10,742 nt of DNA from Bacteriovorax stolpii (GTDB lineage: Bacteria > Bdellovibrionota > Bacteriovoracia > Bacteriovoracales > Bacteriovoracaceae), in the NCBI GenBank assembly GCA_945862475.1, contig CAMAYW010000043.1:1-10742 (forward strand). Direction: 5' to 3'. The notes beneath the pieces were generated by a model, which did no database searches, had not been told where the DNA came from, and saw only the letters and a program-made list of their open reading frames with translations. Below are positions 1 to 6,592 of the stretch, piece after piece (the first letter of the stretch is position 1; every line of letters begins with the position of its first letter). A program made the position numbers and the translations under genes.

Positions 1-393
1 AAATCGGTTTCAGAACTAACCAAAGAACTTCTAGATAAAGAAGAAAAATTAAAAATTAAAGAAATCGAAATTCAAAAGCAACAAGATGCGATTAAAGTTT
101 CTGAGAATGAAGTTGCTAAAAAGTATTCAGACCTCTCTGAGAAGCAAAAAAGCTTCATTGGTTGCATTGAGAGAAACGATGACGAATCGAAGGGAAGAAT
201 AGGTCAGCTTGTTGAGATGGTTTCAAATATGAAGCCCGATAAGGCTTCGGAAGTCCTGACCGTTCAAGATCCAGAAATTGCAGTTAAAATTCTTCAGGTC
301 CTCGATCCTAAGAAAGCATCTAAAATATTCAACTTTATGGACAAAGAAACTTCTGCCAAATTGCAGAAGCAGTATTTGTTAATGAAGAAATAA
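1..393 (+). CDS. MotE/YlxF-like flagellar protein, 3' end only
   Basis: This is the last 130 codons of a gene whose start lies before the window. It is open from base 1 in frame 1 and ends at TAA 391-393. Seen: a charged, heptad-like coiled coil over about residues 1-55 (rich in K, E, Q), then a helical C-terminal domain at about 66-122 with the repeated pattern 'MKPDKASEVL', 'DPEIAVKILQVLDP', 'KKASKIFNFMD'. That pattern is typical of the MgtE N-terminal domain fold used in flagellar MotE/YlxF/FliG-like proteins. MotE-type proteins are membrane-anchored by an N-terminal segment (not visible here) and act as chaperones or partners of stator components. The position directly upstream of fliK matches the fliJ-ylxF-fliK-flgD order of Firmicutes flagellar operons, so fliJ is the likely gene upstream. 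The family call is fairly sure; the exact role is inferred. Confidence 0.72.
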   Translation, partial: KSVSELTKELLDKEEKLKIKEIEIQKQQDAIKVSENEVAKKYSDLSEKQKSFIGCIERNDDESKGRIGQLVEMVSNMKPDKASEVLTVQDPEIAVKILQVLDPKKASKIFNFMDKETSAKLQKQYLLMKK

Positions 394-413
394 ACAATTC
401 CCCCACCTTCTTT

Positions 414-428
414 CGGCAAATTTTGCCG
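414..428. repeat. short perfect inverted repeat in the gap before fliK
   Basis: CGGCAAA-T-TTTGCCG is a perfect 7-bp dyad around one base. As RNA it would form about a 5-bp stem with an AATTT loop. It lies 20 nt after the MotE-like stop. It is not followed by a U-run on either strand (CTCTTAAAAAAG follows on +), so it is not a canonical intrinsic terminator. It could be a weak 3'-end structure or a protein-binding dyad. Confidence 0.35.
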
Positions 429-472
429 CTCTTAAAAAAGTTCTAAAGTTTTTTTGGAAAGTATTGCCCAGC

Positions 473-502
473 TTCAAAATCGTACTCGAACTATGAAATA
501 AT
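473..502 (+). promoter_or_regulatory. weak sigma70-like promoter candidate for fliK
   Basis: TTCAAA (473-478, 4 of 6 to TTGACA), an 18-nt spacer, and AATAAT (497-502, 5 of 6 to TATAAT) lie 38 nt before the fliK start. The 146-nt gap after the MotE-like gene is the longest gap in the flagellar run and leaves room for a promoter. Matches of this quality arise often by chance in A/T-rich DNA. No proper sigma28 or sigma54 motif was found in the gap. Confidence 0.22.
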
Positions 503-539
503 AGTGATAGGACCACTTACTATAAAGTGAAAGGAACAA

Positions 540-1994
540 ATGATTCAAGCACCACAACCCAAACCAGTCGAGACACCGAAGGCTGCGCAACCAAAAGTTG
601 CACGCTCTGAAGTTCAATCGAATGGTCAGTCGCCCAAGACAAAAGGGGCCAAGGGTTCGAAGGAAGCTGAAGAGTTTGCTACGGAGCTAGAGTCTAAGCT
701 CAATGGAGCTGAGGCGAATGTAAGGCCTGTTGAAATTTCACTTGAGCAGATGATGGAACTTCCATCCTCGTTAGTTCAACCTAACGGTGCTGCAGAAACA
801 ATTTCCCCAAAAGTTTTTGATCCCGCTCTCACTAAAGGTGTAGAGAAGCTCGTGGGCCCAAAAACAGGTGAAGTCGTTGCTCAGCCTCTGACAGACGCTC
901 AGGTTTTAGAATTAGCAACGGCCAATACAGAAGCGACTGGTGAACTTCAGGCACAAATCGAACTGGCCATGCTTAAGACTCCTCAAATTGATGAGGCAGG
1001 TCTTAACTCAACACAAGTTGATGCTGCATCTTTAAAATCACTTAAGGGTGAGAAGAATGCAAAATCAACATTAGCTAAAGTTGACCCAGAACTTCTGAAG
1101 TCAGCGAAGGCCAATCCAGAGATTCTTAAAGCGGCTGCTTTAGGAACTGCTCCGGTTGTGATGATGAAGTCGATGAACGCTGATCAACCGATCATGAAGT
1201 CAGATGCCTTCACAAACATCAACCAACTTCAAGGCAGAAATCCAGCGCTTGATCTTGCGAAGTCAGAAATTGATCCACAATTAATGACGAACGAAGATTT
1301 CGTTGCGAACAAAAATCTTGCCGTGAAGAAGAACTTTTCTAATGCTTATGGAATGAAATCAGTTCCAACTCAGCATCAGAAGATGTCTCTTGAAACAGGA
1401 CTTAGCGAAACTCAAGTTGTTAAGGACATTGCTTCAAAAGATGGTTCACCGATGAATTCTCAGCAATTCATTCTTGGACTTCAATCAAATGAGGCGAAGC
1501 TTCAGCAAACTTCTGAAACTCAAGCTCCAACAAAAGTCTTTGATATGAATCATATCAAATCATCAGACTCTAACGAGATCATGGGTCAAATCACTGATTA
1601 CGTCGTTCAGGCGAAAGCGGCAAAAGAGCCAACTGTTAACATGCGTGTGAATCATGAAGATTTAGGAATGATTGACATCACTGTTAGTAAATCGGGTCTT
1701 AACCAAGAGTCTGTAGCGATTAATATCGGCACTCACTCAGTTGATGGAAAAAATTTCTTCCAGCAAAACTCGAAGGATCTTTTCTCTCATTTAACGACAG
1801 CGGGATTAAGTGTTTCTGACCTGAAAGTGGATAGTCCATCACAAACAGCGAAGAACGATTCTGATTTCGGATCGCAGTCTGGTAAAAACCAACAGGGTTC
1901 TGAAAGACAATTCGGTTCCGAACAGAACCAACGTCGTCATGAGCAAGATCGCCGTCAGGAACTTTGGAAACTTCTTAACCAGGAAGCAGCCTAA
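540..1994 (+). CDS. fliK: flagellar hook-length control protein FliK
   Basis: FliK is the secreted ruler that measures the hook and switches the export gate (FlhB) from hook to filament substrates. The 484-residue product has the family layout. Residues 1-335 form a long, polar, Q/K/A/S-rich, poorly conserved N-terminal and central region with no signal peptide, as expected for a type III export substrate. Residues 340-432 form a C-terminal Flg_hook domain with the typical pattern 'VNMRVNHEDLGMIDITV...VAINIG...LFSHLTTAGLSVSDLKV'. A polar Q/R/E tail follows to residue 484. Residues 149-200 contain about four imperfect 10-residue units (QIDEAGL, QVDAASL, KVDPELL, ANPEILK). The start is supported by AAGGA at 531-535, 4 nt upstream. 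The stop overlaps the flgD start by one base (TAATG), suggesting translational coupling. Length is within the usual FliK range. The call rests on the C-terminal domain plus the neighbours. Confidence 0.88.
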   Translation: MIQAPQPKPVETPKAAQPKVARSEVQSNGQSPKTKGAKGSKEAEEFATELESKLNGAEANVRPVEISLEQMMELPSSLVQPNGAAETISPKVFDPALTKGVEKLVGPKTGEVVAQPLTDAQVLELATANTEATGELQAQIELAMLKTPQIDEAGLNSTQVDAASLKSLKGEKNAKSTLAKVDPELLKSAKANPEILKAAALGTAPVVMMKSMNADQPIMKSDAFTNINQLQGRNPALDLAKSEIDPQLMTNEDFVANKNLAVKKNFSNAYGMKSVPTQHQKMSLETGLSETQVVKDIASKDGSPMNSQQFILGLQSNEAKLQQTSETQAPTKVFDMNHIKSSDSNEIMGQITDYVVQAKAAKEPTVNMRVNHEDLGMIDITVSKSGLNQESVAINIGTHSVDGKNFFQQNSKDLFSHLTTAGLSVSDLKVDSPSQTAKNDSDFGSQSGKNQQGSERQFGSEQNQRRHEQDRRQELWKLLNQEAA

Positions 1995-2911
1995 TGCCTG
2001 AAATCGGACGCCCAGTTTCACAACAAGAGATGCAGTACCGTCAAGTAACGATGGGACCAAAATCTTTGAGTGGTGGAAGAACAGATGCTCAAATCAATGA
2101 AGCGATCATTAATAGGGCCACTGGTTACAAGCCTAAAAATGAACTCTTCAAAGAAGGTGAGCATAATAAAATGGGTAAGGATGAGTTTTTGAAGCTTCTT
2201 ACATATCAGCTTCAACATCAAGATCCTATGAACCCAATGGATCAGAGTAAGATGACTGGTGAGTTAGCGCAGTTCTCTCAATTAGAGCAGCTTACTAATC
2301 TCAACAAAAAATTCGACGATGTTAATAGAACGAAAAACATCGAAGATAAATTTTACGCTGCTTCGTTTGTTGGTAAAAAAGTTGTTACAGGTGGATCTTC
2401 GATCAATCTTAAGAATTCCGGTGATCCAGGTGAAGTTCTTTTCAAACTAGATGGCGATTCATCTAAAGTGATGGTTCGAATTCTTGATGAAAAAAATAAC
2501 ATCGTTGGTGAAATGTGGAAGGATGGAATGTCTCAAGGTTCTCACCAAGTAACTTGGGATGGTGTTGCACTTGATGGTTCTCCGGCAGCTAAAGGAACTT
2601 ATAGAGCTCAAGTGAAGGCTTGGGATCAATTAGGTAACGAAGTACTGGCGAAGACAGAAGCCACAGGTATCGTACAGTCTGTTAATTTTGAAGAAGGTGA
2701 ACCTGTATTAACAGTAAGTGGTCAAAAAGTTTTCCTTCGTGATGTTCAAAGTTTTCATACAGCAGATGCTCCGACACACTCAGCAAAAAATGCCGTGTTG
2801 CAGGGGCAGAATGGTTCGATACAATTAAATGATAACGCAGTAAATGCGAAGAGTGTTCCAACACAACAAGCAATGAATGCTTATAGTGAGAACACAGGAA
2901 TTTACGATTAG
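1994..2911 (+). CDS. flgD: flagellar hook assembly (capping) protein FlgD
   Basis: FlgD forms the temporary cap at the hook tip on which FlgE subunits polymerise. The 305-residue product shows the FlgD hallmark at residues 60-103 ('MGKDEFLKLLTYQLQHQDP', then NPMD and 'GELAQFSQLEQLTNL'). Next come a region with 'FVGKKVV' (about 125-131) and an FlgD Ig-like/tudor segment at about 145-233 ('VMVRILDEKNNIVGEMW', 'GSHQVTWDG', 'AKGTYRAQVKAWD'). Both ends are extended: about 55 residues before the conserved block and about 50 polar residues (255-305) after the fold, making it longer than the roughly 230-residue enteric protein. The start at 1994 overlaps the fliK stop, with AGGAAG (1981-1986) 7 nt upstream. 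It is followed after one base by the flagellar operon protein. Confidence 0.93.
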   Translation: MPEIGRPVSQQEMQYRQVTMGPKSLSGGRTDAQINEAIINRATGYKPKNELFKEGEHNKMGKDEFLKLLTYQLQHQDPMNPMDQSKMTGELAQFSQLEQLTNLNKKFDDVNRTKNIEDKFYAASFVGKKVVTGGSSINLKNSGDPGEVLFKLDGDSSKVMVRILDEKNNIVGEMWKDGMSQGSHQVTWDGVALDGSPAAKGTYRAQVKAWDQLGNEVLAKTEATGIVQSVNFEEGEPVLTVSGQKVFLRDVQSFHTADAPTHSAKNAVLQGQNGSIQLNDNAVNAKSVPTQQAMNAYSENTGIYD

Positions 2912-2912
2912 T

Positions 2913-3335
2913 ATGAGCAAAGTGAATTCATTTTTGATTCCTAACGTGTCGTCTCTTCCTTCTGATGTTCAGAAGGCCGAGCAAACAAACGCGCTTAAAA
3001 AGGGTCAAACAAGTGAGTTCAAAGGATTGATGGACCGGGAGTTACTTCAGCCCCAGGTCACTAAAAAAGACATCGGTCCGGAAGTTAACGTTTCAACTCA
3101 TGCAGTGAAAAGATTGCAAGAGAGAAATATTGAGCTTGATGGAAATGAGTACATGAAGCTTAAAGAAGCGATGGGTAAGTTACGTGCTAAAGGCGGTCAT
3201 GATTCACTTGTGATTACCAACAAAGCGGCCTATGTCGTTGATGTTGATAAGAACACCGTAGTAACGGCAGTGGATAAAAACAACATGAACGAAAACGTAT
3301 TTACAAAAATCGATTCGACGATTTTTATGATGTAA
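2913..3335 (+). CDS. flagellar operon protein (TIGR02530 / Flagellar_put type)
   Basis: This 140-residue protein sits between flgD and flgE, the usual place for the TIGR02530 family. The N-terminal half (1-58) is polar and variable. The conserved part is at 58-137, with 'STHAVKRLQERNIEL', 'KLKEAMGKLRAKGGHDSLV', a short beta-rich segment (about 105-120), and the ending 'ENVFTKIDSTIF'. These are the family's HA-x-KRL-x-R, KG-x-x-SLV and NVFTxIDS signatures. The molecular role is not well established; position suggests a hook-assembly accessory. I chose ATG 2913, one base after the flgD stop, over the in-frame ATG at 2877. The earlier start would overlap flgD by 35 nt and add 12 residues unlike the family. 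AGGAA at 2896-2900 is a somewhat distant RBS, so coupling with flgD is likely. Confidence 0.8.
   Translation: MSKVNSFLIPNVSSLPSDVQKAEQTNALKKGQTSEFKGLMDRELLQPQVTKKDIGPEVNVSTHAVKRLQERNIELDGNEYMKLKEAMGKLRAKGGHDSLVITNKAAYVVDVDKNTVVTAVDKNNMNENVFTKIDSTIFMM
3305..3326 (+). repeat. inverted repeat in the 3' end of the flagellar operon protein gene
   Basis: AAAAATCG (3305-3312) and CGATTTTT (3319-3326) are perfect 8-nt arms around a 6-nt loop, ending 6 nt before the stop codon. The 3' arm gives a short U-run after a weak, A/T-rich stem, so it could be a leaky terminator. It also encodes the conserved 'KIDSTIF' ending, so the symmetry may be incidental. Confidence 0.3.
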
Positions 3336-3363
3336 ATCTGCTTTGGAGTGGCAGAGGAACATA

Positions 3364-3432
3364 GTGGTTTTAATATTAATTTTGGTTGAGGTGGCTGGTC
3401 CTTTTCTGGAAGCCATGGATGAAAGCCTGTAG
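3364..3432 (+). CDS. possible 22-residue leader peptide upstream of flgE
   Basis: This is a GTG-initiated open frame of 22 codons ending at TAG 3430-3432, in the 133-nt leader of flgE. A good Shine-Dalgarno, AGAGGA (3353-3358), lies 5 nt upstream. The predicted peptide starts with a run of V/L/I residues (about residues 2-8), then a turn with GPF, and an acidic end. I do not recognise a family. It could be a leader peptide or a chance open frame. The strong RBS, and its position just before a sequence that can mask the flgE RBS, are the only reasons to list it. Confidence 0.2.
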   Translation: MVLILILVEVAGPFLEAMDESL

Positions 3433-3442
3433 TGCTTAAATC

Positions 3443-3464
3443 CCCTCGCCAGCGTCTAGGAGGG
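3443..3464 (+). promoter_or_regulatory. flgE ribosome binding site with possible masking hairpin
   Basis: The flgE Shine-Dalgarno is an almost ideal AGGAGG at 3458-3463, 5 nt before ATG 3469, much stronger than the other RBSs in the window. CCCTC at 3443-3447 is complementary to GAGGG at 3460-3464, giving a 5-bp G/C-rich stem with a 12-nt loop that would hide part of the RBS. The RBS itself is certain; the masking function is inferred. Confidence 0.4.
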
Positions 3465-3468
3465 ACAG

Positions 3469-4752
3469 ATGAGTATTCTTTCTTCGTTTAACATTGGTGT
3501 TACAGGTCTAAATGCTGCCGGTCAATCAATGGCAGTAATCGGTGATAACATCGCCAACGCAGGTACTTTCGGATTCAAAACCTCCCGAGCAGAATTTCAG
3601 GACATGCTTGCAAACTCACTTAAAGGTATTGATGGTGGTGACCAAGTGGGTTCGGGTACAAAACTCGCTCACGTTAAGTCCATGTTCACTCAAGGAACTG
3701 TTGCTAGAACACAAAGTATTACCGATCTAGCGATCAACGGTAACGGCTTCTTCTGTGTCAATGCTCCTCCAGGAAAAGGTTATACTCGTGATGGATCTTT
3801 CCACTTCAATAAAGAAGGCTATCTTGTTAACAGTGATGGCTATGAAGTGAATGGATTTCTTCCTGGTGATGATGGTAAATTAACAAATAAAATTGGAGAC
3901 ATTAAGCTTGGGAATACAACGATTCCAGCAACTCCAACTACTGAAGTTAAGCTTTCAATGAACTTAGATTCACGTGAAATACCAAAAACGTTTGATCCGA
4001 AAAATCCGGATAAAACATCTAACTTCAATAATTCAATAACTGTTTATGATTCTGTTGGTAAGGCCCGTTTAATTACTCTTTACTTCAATAGATCTCCTGA
4101 TGCAGGAACATGGGAATACCATGCGATGGTTGATGGAGCTGATGCAGCTGGCGGAAAAGCTGGTGAAATGGCTGAAATGGCCTCTGGTAAACTTAAGTTT
4201 GATCAGAAGGGAGTTCTAATGGAAGAAATTCCAGGAAACAATGCCTTCAACTTCAACCAAGGTGCGATGGTTGGTCAGAAAATCGATTTTGATTTTGGTA
4301 AATCTCTTAAAGACGGTGGTAACGGTCTTGATGCGATTACTCAGTACGGATCAGATTCTTCAGTGTCTCGTCACACTCAGAACGGATCATCTGCTGCAAC
4401 ACTTGCTTCAATGTCATTCAATGATGATGGTGTTCTTACAGCAGTTTACGATAACGGTGTTCAACGTGAACTTGGCCAGGTGGCAATTGCGAAATTTGAA
4501 AACAACGAGGGTCTATTTAAAACAGGTAAAAACGTGTTTAAAGAAACTCGTAAATCAGGTCAGGCAGCTCTTGGTAAGCCGGGCTCAGATGGACGAGGTG
4601 AAGTTCTTGCAAAATCACTTGAACAGTCAAACGTGGATATCGCCAACGAGTTTATTAGCTTAATGGCCGCTCAACGTAACTTCCAAGCGAACACGAAGAC
4701 AATCACTACATCTGACCAGATGTTACAAGAAGTTCTTCAAATTAAGAGATAA
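3469..4752 (+). CDS. flgE: flagellar hook protein FlgE
   Basis: FlgE is the structural subunit of the hook, exported by the flagellar type III system and polymerised under the FlgD cap. The 427-residue product has both terminal D0 helical parts of the rod/hook family. At residues 9-40 are 'IGVTGLNAAGQSMAVIGDNI' and the signature AN-x-x-TFGFK. At 383-427 are 'SLEQSNVDIANEFISLMAAQ', the RNFQANTKTIT block and a C-terminal helix. Residues 85-130 hold the 'LAINGNGFF...YTRDGSFHFNKEGYLVN' block (D1). The middle (about 150-370) is the variable hook domain; this and the length separate it from the shorter rod proteins FlgF/FlgG (about 250-260 residues). Residue 96 is the only cysteine. The start has a very strong RBS (AGGAGG, 3458-3463). 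It ends with tandem stops TAA-TAG and is followed by a clear terminator, so it is the last gene of this flagellar transcript. Confidence 0.93.
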   Translation: MSILSSFNIGVTGLNAAGQSMAVIGDNIANAGTFGFKTSRAEFQDMLANSLKGIDGGDQVGSGTKLAHVKSMFTQGTVARTQSITDLAINGNGFFCVNAPPGKGYTRDGSFHFNKEGYLVNSDGYEVNGFLPGDDGKLTNKIGDIKLGNTTIPATPTTEVKLSMNLDSREIPKTFDPKNPDKTSNFNNSITVYDSVGKARLITLYFNRSPDAGTWEYHAMVDGADAAGGKAGEMAEMASGKLKFDQKGVLMEEIPGNNAFNFNQGAMVGQKIDFDFGKSLKDGGNGLDAITQYGSDSSVSRHTQNGSSAATLASMSFNDDGVLTAVYDNGVQRELGQVAIAKFENNEGLFKTGKNVFKETRKSGQAALGKPGSDGRGEVLAKSLEQSNVDIANEFISLMAAQRNFQANTKTITTSDQMLQEVLQIKR

Positions 4753-4798
4753 TAGCTAGCTAGTCTCTCTTAACTCCTAGATTTTTAAACTCCAAAGA

Positions 4799-4825
4799 GG
4801 GCAGCCGAAAGGTTGCCCTTTTTTT
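4799..4825 (+). terminator. intrinsic terminator after flgE
   Basis: GGGCAGCC-GAAA-GGTTGCCC is an 8-bp stem (one G-U pair) with a stable GAAA tetraloop, followed by seven T (4819-4825). It lies 46 nt after the flgE stop. The T-run overlaps the stop codon of the convergent ferredoxin gene. Read on the minus strand the same stem is followed only by TCTTT, so it may weakly terminate the ferredoxin transcript too. Confidence 0.9.
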
Positions 4826-5054
4826 ATCCGTTATTTCCAATGGCCTCGACTGGGCATGCGGCAAGAGCGTTTTCAGCTTCCTTCATTTCCTCAGGTGTTT
4901 GAGGTTGAAGCTTCACAAAGGCGTGACCTTCGTTATCATTCATTGCAAAGAATTTGGGCGCTTCTACACAGCAAGCATCACAGGCGATACAAGAATCATC
5001 CACATAATATTTGCCGTTAACGTTTTCTTTGAATTTTGCGTTTTTATTTGCCAT
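4824..5054 (-). CDS. small [4Fe-4S] ferredoxin
   Basis: This 76-residue acidic, soluble electron carrier has one cluster-binding set: C22-x2-C25-x2-C28 and, far downstream, C67-P68 followed by VEAI. That is the single-cluster 4Fe-4S ferredoxin pattern, with C28 to C67 separated by 38 residues. An extra cysteine, C29, lies next to the third ligand. It is a monocluster ferredoxin, not the two-cluster clostridial type. The redox partner cannot be told from the neighbours: flgE lies convergently downstream and ppiD directly upstream. The start ATG (5052-5054) immediately follows the T-run of the hairpin after ppiD. Its RBS (AGGGAG, minus strand 5067-5072 region) lies in the 3' arm of that hairpin. 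Expression therefore needs either read-through from ppiD or the internal promoter described separately. Confidence 0.88.
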   Translation of the reverse strand: MANKNAKFKENVNGKYYVDDSCIACDACCVEAPKFFAMNDNEGHAFVKLQPQTPEEMKEAENALAACPVEAIGNNG

Positions 5055-5078
5055 AAAAAAAGCTCCCTTTCGGGAGCT
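5055..5078 (-). terminator. terminator hairpin after ppiD, overlapping the ferredoxin RBS
   Basis: Read on the minus strand: AGCTCCC-GAAA-GGGAGCT (7-bp perfect stem, GAAA loop) followed by six T, then directly the ferredoxin ATG. It starts 4 nt after the ppiD stop. The 3' arm contains the only plausible Shine-Dalgarno of the ferredoxin gene. On the plus strand the same stem is followed by ATTTTTA, so it could also stop antisense transcripts. Confidence 0.85.
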
Positions 5079-5079
5079 A

Positions 5080-5108
5080 TTTTTACATCAAACTTGAGTT
5101 GGTGACAA
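5080..5108 (-). promoter_or_regulatory. candidate internal promoter for the ferredoxin gene
   Basis: On the minus strand TTGTCA (5103-5108, 5 of 6 to TTGACA), exactly 17 nt, then TAAAAA (5080-5085, 4 of 6 to TATAAT). It lies inside the last codons of ppiD, and the -10 box overlaps the stop codon. The predicted start point, around 5073, would fall in the 5' arm of the hairpin. Such a transcript would carry the RBS but not a complete terminator stem. Confidence 0.4.
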
Positions 5109-6561
5109 TCTTTGCTTTGTTATTTAGGGCCTTGATTAACTCTTCTCTAACTTTTCTTGAGTAAAGCTGATTTTGATTACCAATCTCTGCTTTAAGTTCA
5201 TCAGGTGTTTTTTCTGGTGCGGTTTTCTTTCCTATGACTTTAACTAGAAAAATAGTCCCAGGATTACCGAAATTAAGAATGGTATTCGGATCAGCTTTAA
5301 AGATCTGTTCCGCCTCTTGTGGGGCCAGTGAAGTCGAAGAAAGAGATTGATCATATTGATTTACATCAATATTTTTAAAAATCTGACCATCAACTCTCTT
5401 AGATAAGGCGTCGATCGCATTGATATCGTTTTTAACAAGAAGGTTTTGGATCTCTTCTCCTGTTGACTTAAGTAAGTTATCTAAATCTTGCGCTTTTGTC
5501 TTTTGAATCTCAATTTTAGCAAGTTCATTTTTTACAGTCTCAAGAGGCTTTGTTTCAGCCGCTTTTTTATCTTCTACAAGAATAATATGATAGCCGAATT
5601 GAGTTTTAACTGGTTCTGAGATTTCACCTTTTTTTAATCCAAAGGCCACCTTCTCAAACTCTGGAACCATACGTCCGCTAGCAAACCAACCAAGGTCTCC
5701 TCCATTAGACTTTCCAGATGGATCCTGAGTCTCTTTTTTCGCCATATCGGAGAAATTCTTACTATTAATCTTTGAACGAATCTCTTTAATTTTCTCTAGA
5801 GATTTGGCATCGTCTCCCGTGATAAGAATATGACGAGCCTTCACTTCTTCAGGTTTATTGTATTTTGAAAAATTATCAGTGTAGGCAGACTCTAAAGACT
5901 TTTGGTTCTCAGGCTTAGAAATAAAATTTTGAATTTCTTGTTCAGAAATAGAAACAAGCGGAGAAAGTGACTGTCGACCGATTTTAATGCCTTGAACAGT
6001 AACTTGATTGTTCTTGAACTGAGAAACATCCTTTACATAGTTTTCTGAGATTAAAGTTGAATTAAATAAATCATCTAGTTTTTTTTGCTTTAAGTCATTT
6101 CCGACAAGTTCTTCGAACTGTGAAGGAGTATAGCCATTGCCCTGCAGCATGTTCCGATAAAGGTTTACATCAAACTGACCATTTGTTTTGAAATAAGACA
6201 TATTTTTAATTTCATTCTTGATTTCATCTAATGACACAACGATTCCCATTTGATCCGCGGTGTTCAAGATAAGTTTTTGTTGAATGAGTCCATTGAGGAC
6301 AGATTGCTTGATTCCCATTTGCTCCATTTGTTTCTGAGTCATTCCCTGGCCACCCATCATTTGGTTATAGAATTCAACCTGGCGATTAAGCGCAACGGAA
6401 TATTCTTTAACAGAGACAGGAGTTCCGTCGACTGTGGCCACCTGCTGCCCTGAACCCATTGAAAAGTTGTCAAAATTACTAAAAAGAAAGCTCGCAGTAA
6501 TAATGAGAAAGATGAAAGTAAGAATGAAATAAGAAATCTTATTCGCAAATGCGTTTTTCAT
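5083..6561 (-). CDS. ppiD: PpiD-like membrane-anchored peptidyl-prolyl isomerase / periplasmic chaperone
   Basis: The 492-residue product has the PpiD layout. Residues 10-28 form a single N-terminal membrane anchor after a short basic stretch. At about 40-180 lies a SurA_N-type chaperone domain ('VATVDGTPVSVKEYSVALNR', 'VLNGLIQQKLI', 'GIVVSLDEIKNEI', 'NGQFDVNLYRNML'). Residues 238-332 form one parvulin/PpiC rotamase domain ('VKARHILI', 'FSDMAKKETQDPSGKSNGGD', 'LGWFASGRMVPEFEKVAF', 'TQFGYHIILVED'). A helical C-terminal part (340-490) follows. Such proteins assist newly exported proteins at the Sec translocon. I placed the start at ATG 6561, not the in-frame ATG at 6594: AAGGG (6568-6572) is well spaced for it, the basic-hydrophobic anchor begins there, and a promoter overlaps the longer form. 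It is somewhat shorter than the roughly 620-residue E. coli protein. SurA-family annotation is the main alternative, but the retained anchor favours PpiD. Confidence 0.85.
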   Translation of the reverse strand: MKNAFANKISYFILTFIFLIITASFLFSNFDNFSMGSGQQVATVDGTPVSVKEYSVALNRQVEFYNQMMGGQGMTQKQMEQMGIKQSVLNGLIQQKLILNTADQMGIVVSLDEIKNEIKNMSYFKTNGQFDVNLYRNMLQGNGYTPSQFEELVGNDLKQKKLDDLFNSTLISENYVKDVSQFKNNQVTVQGIKIGRQSLSPLVSISEQEIQNFISKPENQKSLESAYTDNFSKYNKPEEVKARHILITGDDAKSLEKIKEIRSKINSKNFSDMAKKETQDPSGKSNGGDLGWFASGRMVPEFEKVAFGLKKGEISEPVKTQFGYHIILVEDKKAAETKPLETVKNELAKIEIQKTKAQDLDNLLKSTGEEIQNLLVKNDINAIDALSKRVDGQIFKNIDVNQYDQSLSSTSLAPQEAEQIFKADPNTILNFGNPGTIFLVKVIGKKTAPEKTPDELKAEIGNQNQLYSRKVREELIKALNNKAKIVTNSSLM

Positions 6562-6592
6562 GAAATCCCTTTGAAGAAATAAATGCGAAGTC

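Noticed and set aside
444..470. Sigma28 (FliA)-like TAAAGTTT followed by GCCCA, and a GG...GC pair resembling sigma54, before fliK
   Set aside because: The spacing from TAAAGTTT to GCC is 14 nt instead of about 11 and GATAA is absent. The GG-GC distance is 8 nt instead of 10. Neither fits its consensus.
1359..2870. Shared KSVPTQ string in FliK (about residue 273) and the FlgD tail (about residue 286)
   Set aside because: Too short and in unrelated contexts; most likely coincidence.
2877..2912. Earlier ATG for the flagellar operon protein
   Set aside because: It would overlap flgD by 35 nt without a clear RBS. ATG 2913 directly after the flgD stop fits the operon packing.
4899..5105. Open frame on + opposite the ferredoxin
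   Set aside because: Shadow of the ferredoxin gene; no RBS, no recognisable domain, and it runs across a terminator.
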